DNA of 41,721 nt. Source: Bryobacterales bacterium. GTDB lineage: Bacteria > Acidobacteriota > Terriglobia > Bryobacterales > Bryobacteraceae. Position numbers and translations under genes: made by a program. Positions 7,421 through 16,002 of the stretch are shown piece by piece (position 1 is the first letter of the stretch; every line of letters begins with the position of its first letter). The stretch is from NCBI GenBank assembly GCA_016789745.1, contig JAEUQF010000331.1:1-41721 (forward strand), given 5' to 3'. The notes below the pieces were generated by a model, which did not search any database, was not told where the DNA came from, and saw nothing but the letters and a program-made list of their open reading frames with translations.

Positions 7421-9844
7421 ATGGGCATTTCCTTCTGGTCTTCTTCCACCCGCTATGGGTATATTCTTCGATCGGTCCTGCTGCTTGCGGTGTTGGGGTG
7501 CGGGCCCGCTGCCGGGGCAAATCTCGCGGGCTTTGTGGGTGATCCTTCGCAGGCTGCGGTACCTGGCGCGCGTGTTGTGGCGCAACACATCGGATCGGGG
7601 GTGCACACGGCCGCTGTTACGGATGCGACGGGCGCGTTTGTGTTTGCATCGTTGGCTCCCGGCCGCTATCGCCTGACGGTGCAAGCCAAGGGCTTTCAAG
7701 TGACGGTGCGCGAGGGTGTTGATTTGGGCGCCGTGACTCCGCCACGAGTGGACATCCTGTTGGCGATCACCCCAGCCAGCACTAGTATCGAGATTCAGGG
7801 GCAATCGGAAGAGGCTGTTGCCGTCGCGCGAGTCCACGATAGCGACCCGGCGGCCGGCATCCGCGATACGCCGGGAGGGGCGGTGATTGCCAGTGGCGGG
7901 TTGTCCGGACTCCCGTCGTTACGGGGTTTGGCCGATGACCGCCTAAACATTCTGATCAACGGCATGAGTATCGGTCAGGCATGCGGCAATCATATGAATC
8001 CTCCGCTGTCGTACGCATCGCCGGCCAGCAGTGCCGCGGCGCTGGTGCTGAGCGGCGTGACGCCGGTGCGGTTGGGGGGCGACAGCACGGGCGGCACGAT
8101 CGCGGTGGTTACGCCCGCGCCTGGCTTTCTCTCCGATGGACGGCAGGTGAGCGCGCATGGCGGTGTTTCCTATTTTCATCGCGGTAACGGAGTGGTCAAC
8201 GGCGGATCGGCATGGTTCTCGCTGGCGGCCGCGAATGCCAGCCTTGCCTACCAGGGCAATTACGTCAACGCGAACAACTATAAAGACGGCGCCGGACGGA
8301 TGGTGAAGTCGACGTTCTATGAATCGCAGAATCATGCGCTGCAACTTGCGGCGCGCCGCGGTTCCCATGAGTTCCACGCCGCGGCCGGCTACCAGCGCAT
8401 TCCCCAGCAGGGATTCGTGAACGCCCGCATGGACATGACGCGCAATGAAGCGAAGTACTTCAACGGCGGGTATACGCGGCAGTTCGGTTGGGGCAAAGTG
8501 GATGGCCGGGTGTACTACCAGGACACTCGCCATCAGATGAACATTCTGCGCGATAAGGTGCCGGGCATGAACATGCCGATGGAGACGCGCGGTGTCAACG
8601 TAGGGTACTCGCTTTCCTTGGAACGACGGATGACGGCCGGCCACACGCTGCGGTTCGGCCAGGAGATGCGGCGCTTCTCTCTGGACGACTGGTGGCCGCC
8701 GGTCATGATGATGGTGGGCAGCATGGGACCGGACACGTTGTGGAATGTGCGCGACGGGCGGCGGAACCGGATTGCGTTCTATGGGGAATGGGAGTCGCGG
8801 TTTGCCGCGGCCTGGACGGCACTGGCCGGCGTGCGTGCGGAAAGTGTAGGTATGAACACCGCCGACGTGGTTGGCTACAACACCTCGCTCACGACGACTG
8901 GCAGTGCTATGTATGCCGCTGATGCGGCCGAGTTCAACGCGCTCGACCGGGCGCGGCGGGACCTGAACCTGGATGCGACACTGCTGGCCCGCTACGAGCC
9001 CGGCGGCGGGCGCCTGTTCGAGTTCGGATTTGCCCGCAAGACGCGGTCGCCGGGCATCTACGAGCGTTACCTGTGGGTGAAGCGCAGCATGATGTCGGTG
9101 AATATGAACGGCTGGTTCGGCGATGGGAACGGCTACACGGGCAATTTGAATCTGACGCCGGAGGTCGCGTACAACTTTACAGCGGCGGCGGAATGGCGCG
9201 GCTCCGGGGCGCGGCCCTGGAAGGTGCGGCTGTCTCCCTTCCTCACGCACATGGAAAACTTTATCGACGTGCGGCGCTGCCCGGTGATCAATGATCGCAA
9301 CAACGGCTGCACGGCGATGCGTCTGGGCGCAACCACGGGCTTCACTACGCTGCAGTTCATCAACTCCCGCGCACGGCTGGCGGGCGTGGACGGCGCCTGG
9401 CGTTTCACGCTGGTGGAAGCGGATCGGGGCTCCGGAGCGGTATCGCTGGCAGGCACCTTTGCCTACGTCCGCGGCCGCCGGCTGGACACCGATGACTACC
9501 TCTACAACATCATGCCGGTGAATGCGCGGGCTTGGGTGGAACACCGGTTGCGGTCGTGGTCGAGCGCCTTCGAGTTCCAGGCCGTGGATGCCAAGCAGAA
9601 CGTGCAGGCGCTGCGAAATGAGTTGCGCACTCCGGGCTACACGCTGTTCCATGTGCGGACCAGTTACCGCTGGCACCTGGCGGATTCGGCCAGCGTGCGG
9701 CTGGACTTCGGCATCGACAATCTGGCGAACCGCTTCTATGCCATGCCCCTGGGTGGCCGCTATTGGATTGGCGATACGACCGGAAGAACGCAGGTGCCGG
9801 GCATGGGACGCAACCTTCACGGAGGCCTGACGTTCGAGTTCTGA
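7421..9844 (+). CDS. TonB-dependent copper receptor (OprC/NosA type) with N-terminal Cna-B-like domain
   Basis: The 807-residue product begins with a signal peptide (hydrophobic 16-33, cleavage probably near AAGA|NL). Residues 35-115 form a carboxypeptidase-regulatory-like beta-sandwich (VPGARV, TDATGAFVFASLAPGRY), an extra module common on acidobacterial receptors. A TonB plug follows (LRGLADDRLNILINGM), then the barrel. Copper features of OprC are present: CGNHM at 188-192 gives the plug CxxxM, and HQM at 371-373 gives HxM. Methionine-rich RMDM (336-339), MNMPME and MMMVG stretches surround them. RKTRSPGIYERYLW and GWFGDGNGYTGNL are typical of the OprC/NosA family. It should import copper across the outer membrane using TonB energy. 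The N-terminal module, absent from proteobacterial OprC as I know it, is unusual. Upstream RegA-like boxes suggest redox control. GH95 follows after 15 bp. Confidence 0.85.
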   Translation: MGISFWSSSTRYGYILRSVLLLAVLGCGPAAGANLAGFVGDPSQAAVPGARVVAQHIGSGVHTAAVTDATGAFVFASLAPGRYRLTVQAKGFQVTVREGVDLGAVTPPRVDILLAITPASTSIEIQGQSEEAVAVARVHDSDPAAGIRDTPGGAVIASGGLSGLPSLRGLADDRLNILINGMSIGQACGNHMNPPLSYASPASSAAALVLSGVTPVRLGGDSTGGTIAVVTPAPGFLSDGRQVSAHGGVSYFHRGNGVVNGGSAWFSLAAANASLAYQGNYVNANNYKDGAGRMVKSTFYESQNHALQLAARRGSHEFHAAAGYQRIPQQGFVNARMDMTRNEAKYFNGGYTRQFGWGKVDGRVYYQDTRHQMNILRDKVPGMNMPMETRGVNVGYSLSLERRMTAGHTLRFGQEMRRFSLDDWWPPVMMMVGSMGPDTLWNVRDGRRNRIAFYGEWESRFAAAWTALAGVRAESVGMNTADVVGYNTSLTTTGSAMYAADAAEFNALDRARRDLNLDATLLARYEPGGGRLFEFGFARKTRSPGIYERYLWVKRSMMSVNMNGWFGDGNGYTGNLNLTPEVAYNFTAAAEWRGSGARPWKVRLSPFLTHMENFIDVRRCPVINDRNNGCTAMRLGATTGFTTLQFINSRARLAGVDGAWRFTLVEADRGSGAVSLAGTFAYVRGRRLDTDDYLYNIMPVNARAWVEHRLRSWSSAFEFQAVDAKQNVQALRNELRTPGYTLFHVRTSYRWHLADSASVRLDFGIDNLANRFYAMPLGGRYWIGDTTGRTQVPGMGRNLHGGLTFEF

Positions 9845-9859
9845 CGCTATAGTCGGCAT

Positions 9860-12268
9860 ATGGACAGACGGCAGTTTCTGGCAGCGCTTCCCGCGAGCGC
9901 CGCGTTGCGCGGGCAGAAGGCCTCCGGCCATGGACTGGTGCTTTGGTACCAGTCGCCGGCGAAAGACTGGACGGAGGCCCTGCCGGTGGGAAACGGCCGT
10001 CTGGGCGCGATGGTGTTCGGTGGTATTGTTACAGAGCGTCTGCAGTTGAACGAAGACACGCTGTGGTCAGGCTTCCCGCGCGAGTGGAACAACGCCGATG
10101 CCAAGCAGCATTTGGCCGAAGTTCGGCGGTTGGTGCTGGAAGAAGGCAACTACACGGCGGCGGACCAGGTGTGCCGCAAGATGCAGGGGCCGTACAACCA
10201 GTCGTACCAGCCGCTGGCGGATGTGCGGTTGCAGTTCGCGGATACCGAAGGTGCGGCGTATCGGCGCGAGTTGGACCTGGATACCGCGATTGCTTCGGTG
10301 ATGACGGCCGGCCACCGGCGGGAGACGTTCGTGTCGTTCCCGGACCAGGTGATTGTGACTCGGGTGATGGCGGCGGAAGGCAAGCAGCTGACGTTTCGCA
10401 TCGCCATGGATAGCCCGGTGAAGTCGGCGGCTACGGTGGAGGGGGAAGCCACGCTGGTGTTGCGAGGCAAGGCGCCGGTACATGTGGATCCGAACTATTT
10501 CCGCAGTGACAATCCCATTCGCTATGACGATGCCGAGGGCAAGGGCATGCGTTTCGAAGCCCGGCTACAGGTGCTGGTGGAGGGCGGGTCCGTGCGGGCG
10601 GGCGAAGAATGGTTGCACATCGCGGAGGCGAAGGCCGCAACCATCCTGATCAGCGCGGCCACCGGGTTTCGCGGATACAAACAGATGCCGGATCTGCCGG
10701 CGCAGCAGGTGACGGATGCGGCGGCGAAGCATCTGGAGGCGGCAGCGCGGCGCAAGTATGCCGATCTGCGCGCCCGTCATGTCGCCGACCATCAGAAGCT
10801 CTTTCGGCGCGTGTCGCTGGACCTGGGCCCGGCCGCTTCGGCATTGCCCACCGATCAGCGGCTGAAGCTGGCAAAGGACCGGCCCGATCCGCAGTTGCTG
10901 GCGTTGTACTTCCAGTACGGCCGTTATCTGCTGATCGCCAGTTCGCGTCCCGGGAGCCAGCCGGCAAACCTGCAAGGCATCTGGAACGAACAGGTGCGAC
11001 CGCCCTGGAGCAGCAACTGGACCATCAACATCAACACGCAGATGAACTACTGGCATGCCGAGACGTGCAATCTGGCCGAGTGCCATCAGCCGTTGTTCGA
11101 CCTGATCGAAGGGCTGGCCGAGAATGGGCGCACGACGGCGCAAGTGAACTACGGCGTCGAAGGATGGATCGCCCACCATAATGCCGACCTGTGGAGGCAA
11201 TCGGCGCCGGTGGGCAACTACGGCATGGGGTCGCCAACGTGGGCAAACTGGAACATGAGCGCGGCCTGGCTCTGCGCGCATGTGTGGGAGCATTACCTGT
11301 TCAGCGGCGACGAGGAGTTCCTGCGGCGGCGCGCCTATCCCTTGCTGAAGGGAGCGGCCGAATGCTGCCTGGGCCTGCTGATTCCCGATGGCGAAGGGCA
11401 ACTCACCACTTGCCCGTCGATATCGACAGAGAACGTTTTTCTGACACCGGAAGGCAAGCCGGCGGAGGTGAGCGCCGGATGCACGATGGACTTGGCGCTG
11501 CTGCGCGAGTTGTTCGCCGCGACGACGGAAGCCGCGAAGCGACTAGGTGTGGATGAGGCCTTTATCGCCAGACTGGCCGCGGCAATAGAGAAGTTGCCGC
11601 CGTATCGCAAGGGCGCGCGCGGGCAGTTGCTGGAATGGGCGAAGGACTTCAAAGAGCGGGAACCGCAGCACCGGCATATGTCGCATTTATATCCGCTATA
11701 TCCTGGCGCCGAGTTCACGCCGCGCCGCACGCCGGAATGGGCACAGGCCGCGCGGCGTTCGTTGGAACTGCGTCTGGAGGCCGGCGGTGCCTATACGGGT
11801 TGGAGCCGTGCATGGTCCATCGGCTTGTGGGCCCGGCTGCTGGAGGGAGAGCAGGCGTGGGAAGGCTTGAACAAGCTGCTGGAGTTGAGTACCGGGCCGA
11901 ACCTGTTCGACACGCATCCTGCCGGGCGCGGCTGGATCTTCCAGATTGACGGTAACTTCGGCGGCGCGGCGGCGATGGCGGAGATGCTGGTGCAGAGCCA
12001 TGCCGGCGAGATCCACCTTCTGCCGGCACTGCCGAAGGCATGGCGCAACGGCACGGTGCGCGGGCTGCGGGCTCGCGGGAACGTGGAAGTGGACGTGGCG
12101 TGGACGGACGGCCGCGCCCGCGAAGTCACGCTGCGCAGCGGGCGAGACGGGACGTTGAAGCTACGGCCACCGCAAGGTCAGTCGTTCCCAGGCCGCACCC
12201 TCAACCCGGACGGCGTGTTGGACTTGCCGGTGGCCCGTGGACGCCGCTATACGCTGCGGCTGGCGTAA
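9860..12268 (+). CDS. GH95 family alpha-L-fucosidase-like glycoside hydrolase, Tat-exported
   Basis: The 802-residue product starts MDRRQFLAALPASAAL, a twin-arginine-type signal (RRxFL). Residues 28-60 (LWYQSPAKDWTEALPVGNGRLGA, then LQLNEDTLWSG) are the GH95 N-terminal beta-domain signature. An (alpha/alpha)6 barrel follows. Asn390 and Asn392 in NINTQMNYW, Glu524 in CPSISTEN and Asp697 in QIDGNFGG line up with the Asn421/Asn423, Glu566 and Asp766 catalytic residues of Bifidobacterium AfcA, so an inverting alpha-1,2-fucosidase or alpha-L-galactosidase activity is likely. It lies 15 bp after the copper receptor, so the two are probably cotranscribed, although their functions have no obvious link. 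The stop is 6 bp from the convergent acyltransferase stop. Confidence 0.9.
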   Translation: MDRRQFLAALPASAALRGQKASGHGLVLWYQSPAKDWTEALPVGNGRLGAMVFGGIVTERLQLNEDTLWSGFPREWNNADAKQHLAEVRRLVLEEGNYTAADQVCRKMQGPYNQSYQPLADVRLQFADTEGAAYRRELDLDTAIASVMTAGHRRETFVSFPDQVIVTRVMAAEGKQLTFRIAMDSPVKSAATVEGEATLVLRGKAPVHVDPNYFRSDNPIRYDDAEGKGMRFEARLQVLVEGGSVRAGEEWLHIAEAKAATILISAATGFRGYKQMPDLPAQQVTDAAAKHLEAAARRKYADLRARHVADHQKLFRRVSLDLGPAASALPTDQRLKLAKDRPDPQLLALYFQYGRYLLIASSRPGSQPANLQGIWNEQVRPPWSSNWTININTQMNYWHAETCNLAECHQPLFDLIEGLAENGRTTAQVNYGVEGWIAHHNADLWRQSAPVGNYGMGSPTWANWNMSAAWLCAHVWEHYLFSGDEEFLRRRAYPLLKGAAECCLGLLIPDGEGQLTTCPSISTENVFLTPEGKPAEVSAGCTMDLALLRELFAATTEAAKRLGVDEAFIARLAAAIEKLPPYRKGARGQLLEWAKDFKEREPQHRHMSHLYPLYPGAEFTPRRTPEWAQAARRSLELRLEAGGAYTGWSRAWSIGLWARLLEGEQAWEGLNKLLELSTGPNLFDTHPAGRGWIFQIDGNFGGAAAMAEMLVQSHAGEIHLLPALPKAWRNGTVRGLRARGNVEVDVAWTDGRAREVTLRSGRDGTLKLRPPQGQSFPGRTLNPDGVLDLPVARGRRYTLRLA

Positions 12269-12274
12269 TTGCGC

Positions 12275-13129
12275 CTACTTCAGAATCTGCCGCAGCATGC
12301 CCTGTAGCGTAGTCCCTGGCCCGGCTTCGCGGAAGGTGGGATTGGGCTGCCGACTGAGATATTGGATGGACTCCACCCAGCGCACCGGCGATGTGATTTG
12401 CCGCGCCAGTAACCCGGCAACATCATTCGCGGGATAGGGCAGCGCCTCCACGTTGGAGATTACCGGAATGCGCGGGGGGGCAAAGGAGAAGCGCTGCAGG
12501 AAACCCTCAAACGCCTTGCGTGCAGGTTCCATGAAGCGGGAGTGAAAGGCGCCACTCACCGGCAGTGGCAGGAACAGCCGCGCGCCGGCTTCTTCAAACG
12601 ATGGGCGGATGTCTTCGATGGCTTCCTTAAGGCCGGAGATCACGGTCTGCTGTGGAGCGTTGAGATTGGCGATGCTGACATCGGTGCTGCCGAACAGCAG
12701 CAGCACGTCGCGAATCTGGTCACGGGTCAGGCCGATGACGGCCGCCATGCCGCCGCCAGTCGCCTGCGCCATCAGCCGGCCGCGTTCCTGCACCAGTTTC
12801 AGTCCGGTGGCGAAGTCAAAGACTCCGGCCGCGTGCAGGGCGTTGTATTCGCCCAGGCTGTGGCCGGCGACGAAGTCGGGCTCGCGGCCGTACTCCTGCT
12901 TCAGCTTGCAGAAAGTGAGCGCGTTCACCACGTACATGGCTGGCTGGGTGAAGTCGGTTTGCGCCAGTTGGTTCAATGGATCTTCCAGGCACAGGCGGCG
13001 GATGGAATAACCCAGTGTGTCGTCGGCGGCTTGGGTGATTTCCGGAAACTGCTCAAACAGGCCACTGCCCATGCCTTTACTTTGAGAGCCCTGGCCTGGA
13101 AACAGAAAGATCAGGCTATTCGCATTCAT
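12275..13129 (-). CDS. Trans-acting malonyl acyltransferase for the AT-less PKS
   Basis: I choose the ATG at 13129 (MNANSLIFLFPGQGSQ), which places the family's first strand at the N-terminus. An earlier ATG at 13195 would add 22 residues with no family match. The 284-residue product has GQGSQSKGMG, the nucleophile elbow GHSLGEYNAL with Ser91, a malonyl-carboxylate-binding Arg in ERGRLMAQ, and GAFHSRFM with the catalytic His and the AFHS pattern of malonyl specificity. It resembles PedD/KirCI-type ATs that load malonyl-CoA units onto ACPs of trans-AT synthases. The PKS here has no AT domains, so this enzyme is the evident supplier. It lies 136 bp downstream of the acyl-hydrolase gene on the same strand. 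Confidence 0.92.
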   Translation of the reverse strand: MNANSLIFLFPGQGSQSKGMGSGLFEQFPEITQAADDTLGYSIRRLCLEDPLNQLAQTDFTQPAMYVVNALTFCKLKQEYGREPDFVAGHSLGEYNALHAAGVFDFATGLKLVQERGRLMAQATGGGMAAVIGLTRDQIRDVLLLFGSTDVSIANLNAPQQTVISGLKEAIEDIRPSFEEAGARLFLPLPVSGAFHSRFMEPARKAFEGFLQRFSFAPPRIPVISNVEALPYPANDVAGLLARQITSPVRWVESIQYLSRQPNPTFREAGPGTTLQGMLRQILK

Positions 13130-13265
13130 AGGAATTATCCACGATTCGGGTGATGTTTTGCCGGTTGCGCCGCTGTGGCCAGGCGCGGAAAGCAATAGAA
13201 AAGAAGCGGATTGCAGCGCTTATTTTGCGGCTATGCAGGATTGTACCATCCTGCCATGGATTCGC

Positions 13266-14213
13266 TTACAGTTGGCCTTCGAGATGTTCCAGATTCGCCA
13301 GCGCCTGCTGGTACGGCGTGAGGATGGGATGGGCAATCGACTCGGACTCCGGATGGCGCGCGTACTTGAAGAAAGTGGCCAGCGTGCCGGAGGGCCCAAG
13401 GTCGACGAAGGTGTATGGGCCCCCGGCATCCAGGGAGCGGATGCTGTCCTCAAATCGCACAGGCCGCCGCAACACGTTCCAGAAGAAATGTTCCGGCAGT
13501 GTTTCGAGCAGTGCCGAGTGCGCCAGCGAGACCAGAGGAAACCGCAAGGCCCTGGGATGCAGTTGGCCGACCAAATCCTGGTACCGCTGTTCGACGACAT
13601 CCATCAACGGCGAATGAAAGGCGACGCGCACCGGAAGCATCTGGTGCGCGATGCCTTCCTGCCGGACATGCGCCTGCACACGCTGCACGAAGTCCCGCGG
13701 CCCGGAAACCACGAAATGTTTGCGGAAATTGAAGGCAGCGATGGGAGTCTCGCGAAACACCGGCGAGGCCTCGGCGATCTCGGGGGGCGCCATGATGGCC
13801 AGCATGGCGCCGGGCTCGGTATACCGCAGCAGCAACTCCGCCTGGTTGACGATGGACTCCAGCGCGTCGGCGAAGGGCAGCGCGCCAGCGACGGCCAGCG
13901 CCACCCATTCCCCCAAGCTATACCCCAGCACCAGATCCGGCTTCATGCCGCGGCGGAACAGCGTCTGCGCCAGCGCATACTGGATGCAGAACAAGGCCGG
14001 ATGCGAATCGAGCAGATTGTCGAAGGGCTCCGATTCGGGCTTCTTGCGTTCCGGGTAGATCACCGCCAGCAGCGAATAGCCCAGCAATCGCCGGCAATGC
14101 GCGTCGCAGGTGTGGAGCAGTTCACGGAAGTCCGGGTCTGCATCGTACAGGTCGCGGCCCATCTCGAAATATTGCGAGCCCTGCCCGGAAAACATCCATA
14201 TCAATTGCCTCAT
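13266..14213 (-). CDS. PedC-like acyl hydrolase (AT-fold proofreading enzyme)
   Basis: The start is the ATG at 14213 (MRQLIWMFSGQGSQ), giving 315 residues. The AT fold is clear: GQGSQYFEMGRDLY, nucleophile Ser99 in GYSLGEW and catalytic His in VAFHSPLMD. Two changes separate it from the neighbouring malonyltransferase. The His before the nucleophile (GHS) is Tyr, and the Arg that binds malonyl carboxylate (RGRLM in the neighbour) is replaced in IVNQAELLL. Such AT homologues in trans-AT clusters, like PedC, hydrolyse stalled acyl chains from ACPs. Loading of a non-carboxylated starter is the alternative. The gene diverges from the ACP gene with 52 bp between start codons and probably shares a transcript with the malonyltransferase. 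Confidence 0.85.
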   Translation of the reverse strand: MRQLIWMFSGQGSQYFEMGRDLYDADPDFRELLHTCDAHCRRLLGYSLLAVIYPERKKPESEPFDNLLDSHPALFCIQYALAQTLFRRGMKPDLVLGYSLGEWVALAVAGALPFADALESIVNQAELLLRYTEPGAMLAIMAPPEIAEASPVFRETPIAAFNFRKHFVVSGPRDFVQRVQAHVRQEGIAHQMLPVRVAFHSPLMDVVEQRYQDLVGQLHPRALRFPLVSLAHSALLETLPEHFFWNVLRRPVRFEDSIRSLDAGGPYTFVDLGPSGTLATFFKYARHPESESIAHPILTPYQQALANLEHLEGQL

Positions 14214-14265
14214 CGCTAGAGAAATCTTAGCTTGACACGACACTATACACTACTAGGGAATGGGC
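14214..14265. promoter_or_regulatory. Short divergent promoter region for acyl hydrolase/AT and the HMGS cassette
   Basis: Only 52 bp separate the two divergent start codons, and the stretch is AT-rich against its surroundings. On the plus strand there is a perfect TTGACA at 14232-14237, but the nearest TATACA (14244-14249) is only 6 bp away, too close for a standard pair. On the minus strand TATAGT (14242-14247) lies 28 bp before the acyl-hydrolase start. A direct repeat GACAC-GACAC (14234-14243) sits at the centre and may be an operator. An AGGGA ribosome site precedes the ACP start at 14266. Confidence 0.4.
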
Positions 14266-14511
14266 ATGACGAAATCCGAAATTTTTGCGGTGGTCACCGG
14301 CAACCTGCGCGAGATTCTGCCGGAATTGGAGTCGGTAAGTATCGACCCGCAGCAAAGCATGCGGGATCTGGGCGCCAATTCCGTGGACCGCGCCGACGTG
14401 GTGCTGCAATCGATGGAAAGACTGAACGTGACCTTCCCGCTGATTGAAGTCGCGAAGATCGAAAACCTGCAGGGGTTGGTGGATTTCCTACACGCCAAAG
14501 TGAACGGGTAG
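14266..14511 (+). CDS. Free-standing donor acyl carrier protein of the HMGS cassette
   Basis: I use the ATG at 14266 because AGGGA ends 6 bp before it; the in-frame ATG at 14260 would abut that ribosome site. The product has 81 residues. Ser39 in DLGANSVDRADVV is the phosphopantetheine site. The GANSVDRAD version of the motif, instead of G-DSL, is typical of the ACPs that carry acetyl/malonyl units for beta-branching (AcpK/PksE-associated type). With the decarboxylating KS next to it, it should hold the acetyl donor used by the HMG-CoA-synthase homologue. The gene begins the plus-strand operon and is 4 bp from the next start. Confidence 0.93.
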   Translation: MTKSEIFAVVTGNLREILPELESVSIDPQQSMRDLGANSVDRADVVLQSMERLNVTFPLIEVAKIENLQGLVDFLHAKVNG

Positions 14512-14515
14512 GAGA

Positions 14516-15775
14516 ATGCCCGCAGCGGTTGCCGTCACAGGTTTGGGCGTGCTGACGTCGATCGGGCGCGGCAGCGAAGCGTTCGCTGCGGCGTTGCGGC
14601 GTGGCGCCTGTGGCATTACGGCCAGCAATGCCGACGGGTTGGGTGTGGCGGGCCGGTTACCTCCGTTCGACCTTGGCACCACGCTGGCAGACATGCGACT
14701 GCCGGAACCCCTGCTGGGCCGCGCGTTGAAGGCCGGACGGCGTGCGCCGCTCTCGCAGCAGGCCTCGCTGCTGACGGCGTTGGAGGCATGGACGCAGGCT
14801 TTCGGCGGTAACACCACAGGTGCAGCCGCGGCCAGCATCATCGTTGCTGGAAACAACGTGGCGCCGGGTTATTCGTACCGCATGCGGGAAAAGTATGCGG
14901 ATAACTTCGGCGTGGTGCCGGCCAGCTACGCGTTACATTTTCTTGACACCGACCAGGTGGGTATTCTCAGCGAAGTGCTGGGAATTCGCGGCGAGGGCTT
15001 CACGATCGGCGGTGCGTCGGCCAGCGGCAACATGGGCATCCTGCAGGCGTGGCGGCAGATTCGCTACGGGATCGCCGATGTCTGTGTCGTGGTGGGGGCG
15101 CTGACAGACCTGTCGCCGCTGGAGTTGCAGGCCTTTCGCAACACGGGGGCGCTGGGCGGGACGCGATACGCCGCCCAACCCGAGGAAGCCTGCCGCCCGT
15201 TCGACCGCGATCGCGAAGGTTTCATCTATGGCCAGGGCAGCGCGTGCCTGATCCTGGAATCGGCGGCGAGCGCCCGTGCCCGAGGCGCGCGGGTGCTTGG
15301 TTACGTGGCGGGTGCCGCCACGTGCCTGGATGCCAATCGCCTGAGCAATCCGTCGGTGGAAGGTGAGGCGCGGGCCATGCGGTTAGCACTGGAGCAGGCC
15401 GGTCTGTTGCCGGATGCGGTGAACTACGTGAACGCGCACGCCACCAGTTCGCTGGCGGGCGACGAGGTAGAGGTAAAGGCTCTCCAGGAGGTCTTTGGGC
15501 CCCGTGTTTCGCGGGTGGCCATCAATGCGACGAAAGGCCTGACGGGCCATTGTCTGCATGCGGCCGGAGTGGTGGAGGCCGCGGCCACCCTGCTGCAGAT
15601 GAACGGGCGGTTCCTGCATCCCAACCGCAATCTGCGCAAGCCGATCGAGCAGACGTGCGGCTTTGCGGGAGAGAGCACCCGCGACCTGGATATCCAAGCG
15701 GCGCTAAGCAACTCATTTGGATTCGGCGGAATAAACACCGCCGTCGTGCTGACGAAGTCAGGGGGATCCATGTAA
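14516..15775 (+). CDS. Decarboxylating ketosynthase (Cys-to-Ser) of the HMGS cassette
   Basis: The 419-residue product is a complete thiolase-fold KS, but the active-site Cys is replaced: IGGASASGN puts Ser168 where condensing enzymes have Cys. The two histidine motifs remain (NAHATSSLAGD and TGHCLHAAG). This pattern is that of PksF/CurC-type enzymes, which decarboxylate malonyl on the donor ACP to acetyl and cannot condense. GGAG overlapping the ACP stop serves as ribosome site. The 227-bp gap that follows separates it from the lipase-like gene. Confidence 0.93.
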   Translation: MPAAVAVTGLGVLTSIGRGSEAFAAALRRGACGITASNADGLGVAGRLPPFDLGTTLADMRLPEPLLGRALKAGRRAPLSQQASLLTALEAWTQAFGGNTTGAAAASIIVAGNNVAPGYSYRMREKYADNFGVVPASYALHFLDTDQVGILSEVLGIRGEGFTIGGASASGNMGILQAWRQIRYGIADVCVVVGALTDLSPLELQAFRNTGALGGTRYAAQPEEACRPFDRDREGFIYGQGSACLILESAASARARGARVLGYVAGAATCLDANRLSNPSVEGEARAMRLALEQAGLLPDAVNYVNAHATSSLAGDEVEVKALQEVFGPRVSRVAINATKGLTGHCLHAAGVVEAAATLLQMNGRFLHPNRNLRKPIEQTCGFAGESTRDLDIQAALSNSFGFGGINTAVVLTKSGGSM

Positions 15776-16002
15776 AGAAATAAGTAATGCTGGGAATTCC
15801 GAAAAAAGTAGGAATTATGGTAGCATCGTGCCCAGCACCATCAAACAGCAGTAACCAGGCTGGAGCGGATTGTTCATTCCCGGTGTCGCCACCTGCGCAT
15901 CGATCGACGACGCAAACGCGTCGGTTGGGCGGGTTCGGGCGCAACGCCAACCTGACAAGGCAAGGGGCCGCGCCCTTAACAAGCAGATGACGTGGGAGGA
16001 CA
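15776..16002 (+). promoter_or_regulatory. Intergenic leader before lipase-HMGS-ECH genes, possible internal promoter
   Basis: This is the longest gap inside the plus-strand cluster. Its first 50 bases are strongly AT-rich, with a GGAATTCC palindrome at 15793-15800, an A6 run and a second GGAATT at 15811-15816, unlike surrounding DNA. A TATGGT (15816-15821) could be a -10 but no -35 at 16-18 bp stands out. GGGAGG precedes the lipase ATG at 16003. A 67-codon frame at 15787-15990 has no family features and I do not call it. Confidence 0.3.

Noticed and set aside
7421..7510. Lipoprotein signal (VLGC) at the receptor N-terminus
   Set aside because: The residues before Cys do not fit a good lipobox, and TonB receptors are normally cleaved by signal peptidase I; the AAGA site fits better.
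7943..9931. 662-codon minus-strand open frame
   Set aside because: It lies opposite the copper receptor, which has full family signatures. The antisense translation is His/Arg-rich low-complexity sequence.
14232..14249. TTGACA plus TATACA as a standard sigma-70 promoter for the ACP gene
   Set aside because: The hexamers are only 6 bp apart, so they cannot be a normal -35/-10 pair. I kept only a general promoter-region call.
15787..15990. 67-codon frame between the KS and the lipase genes
   Set aside because: It has no ribosome site or family match, and Ser/Thr/Arg-rich composition typical of noncoding frames.
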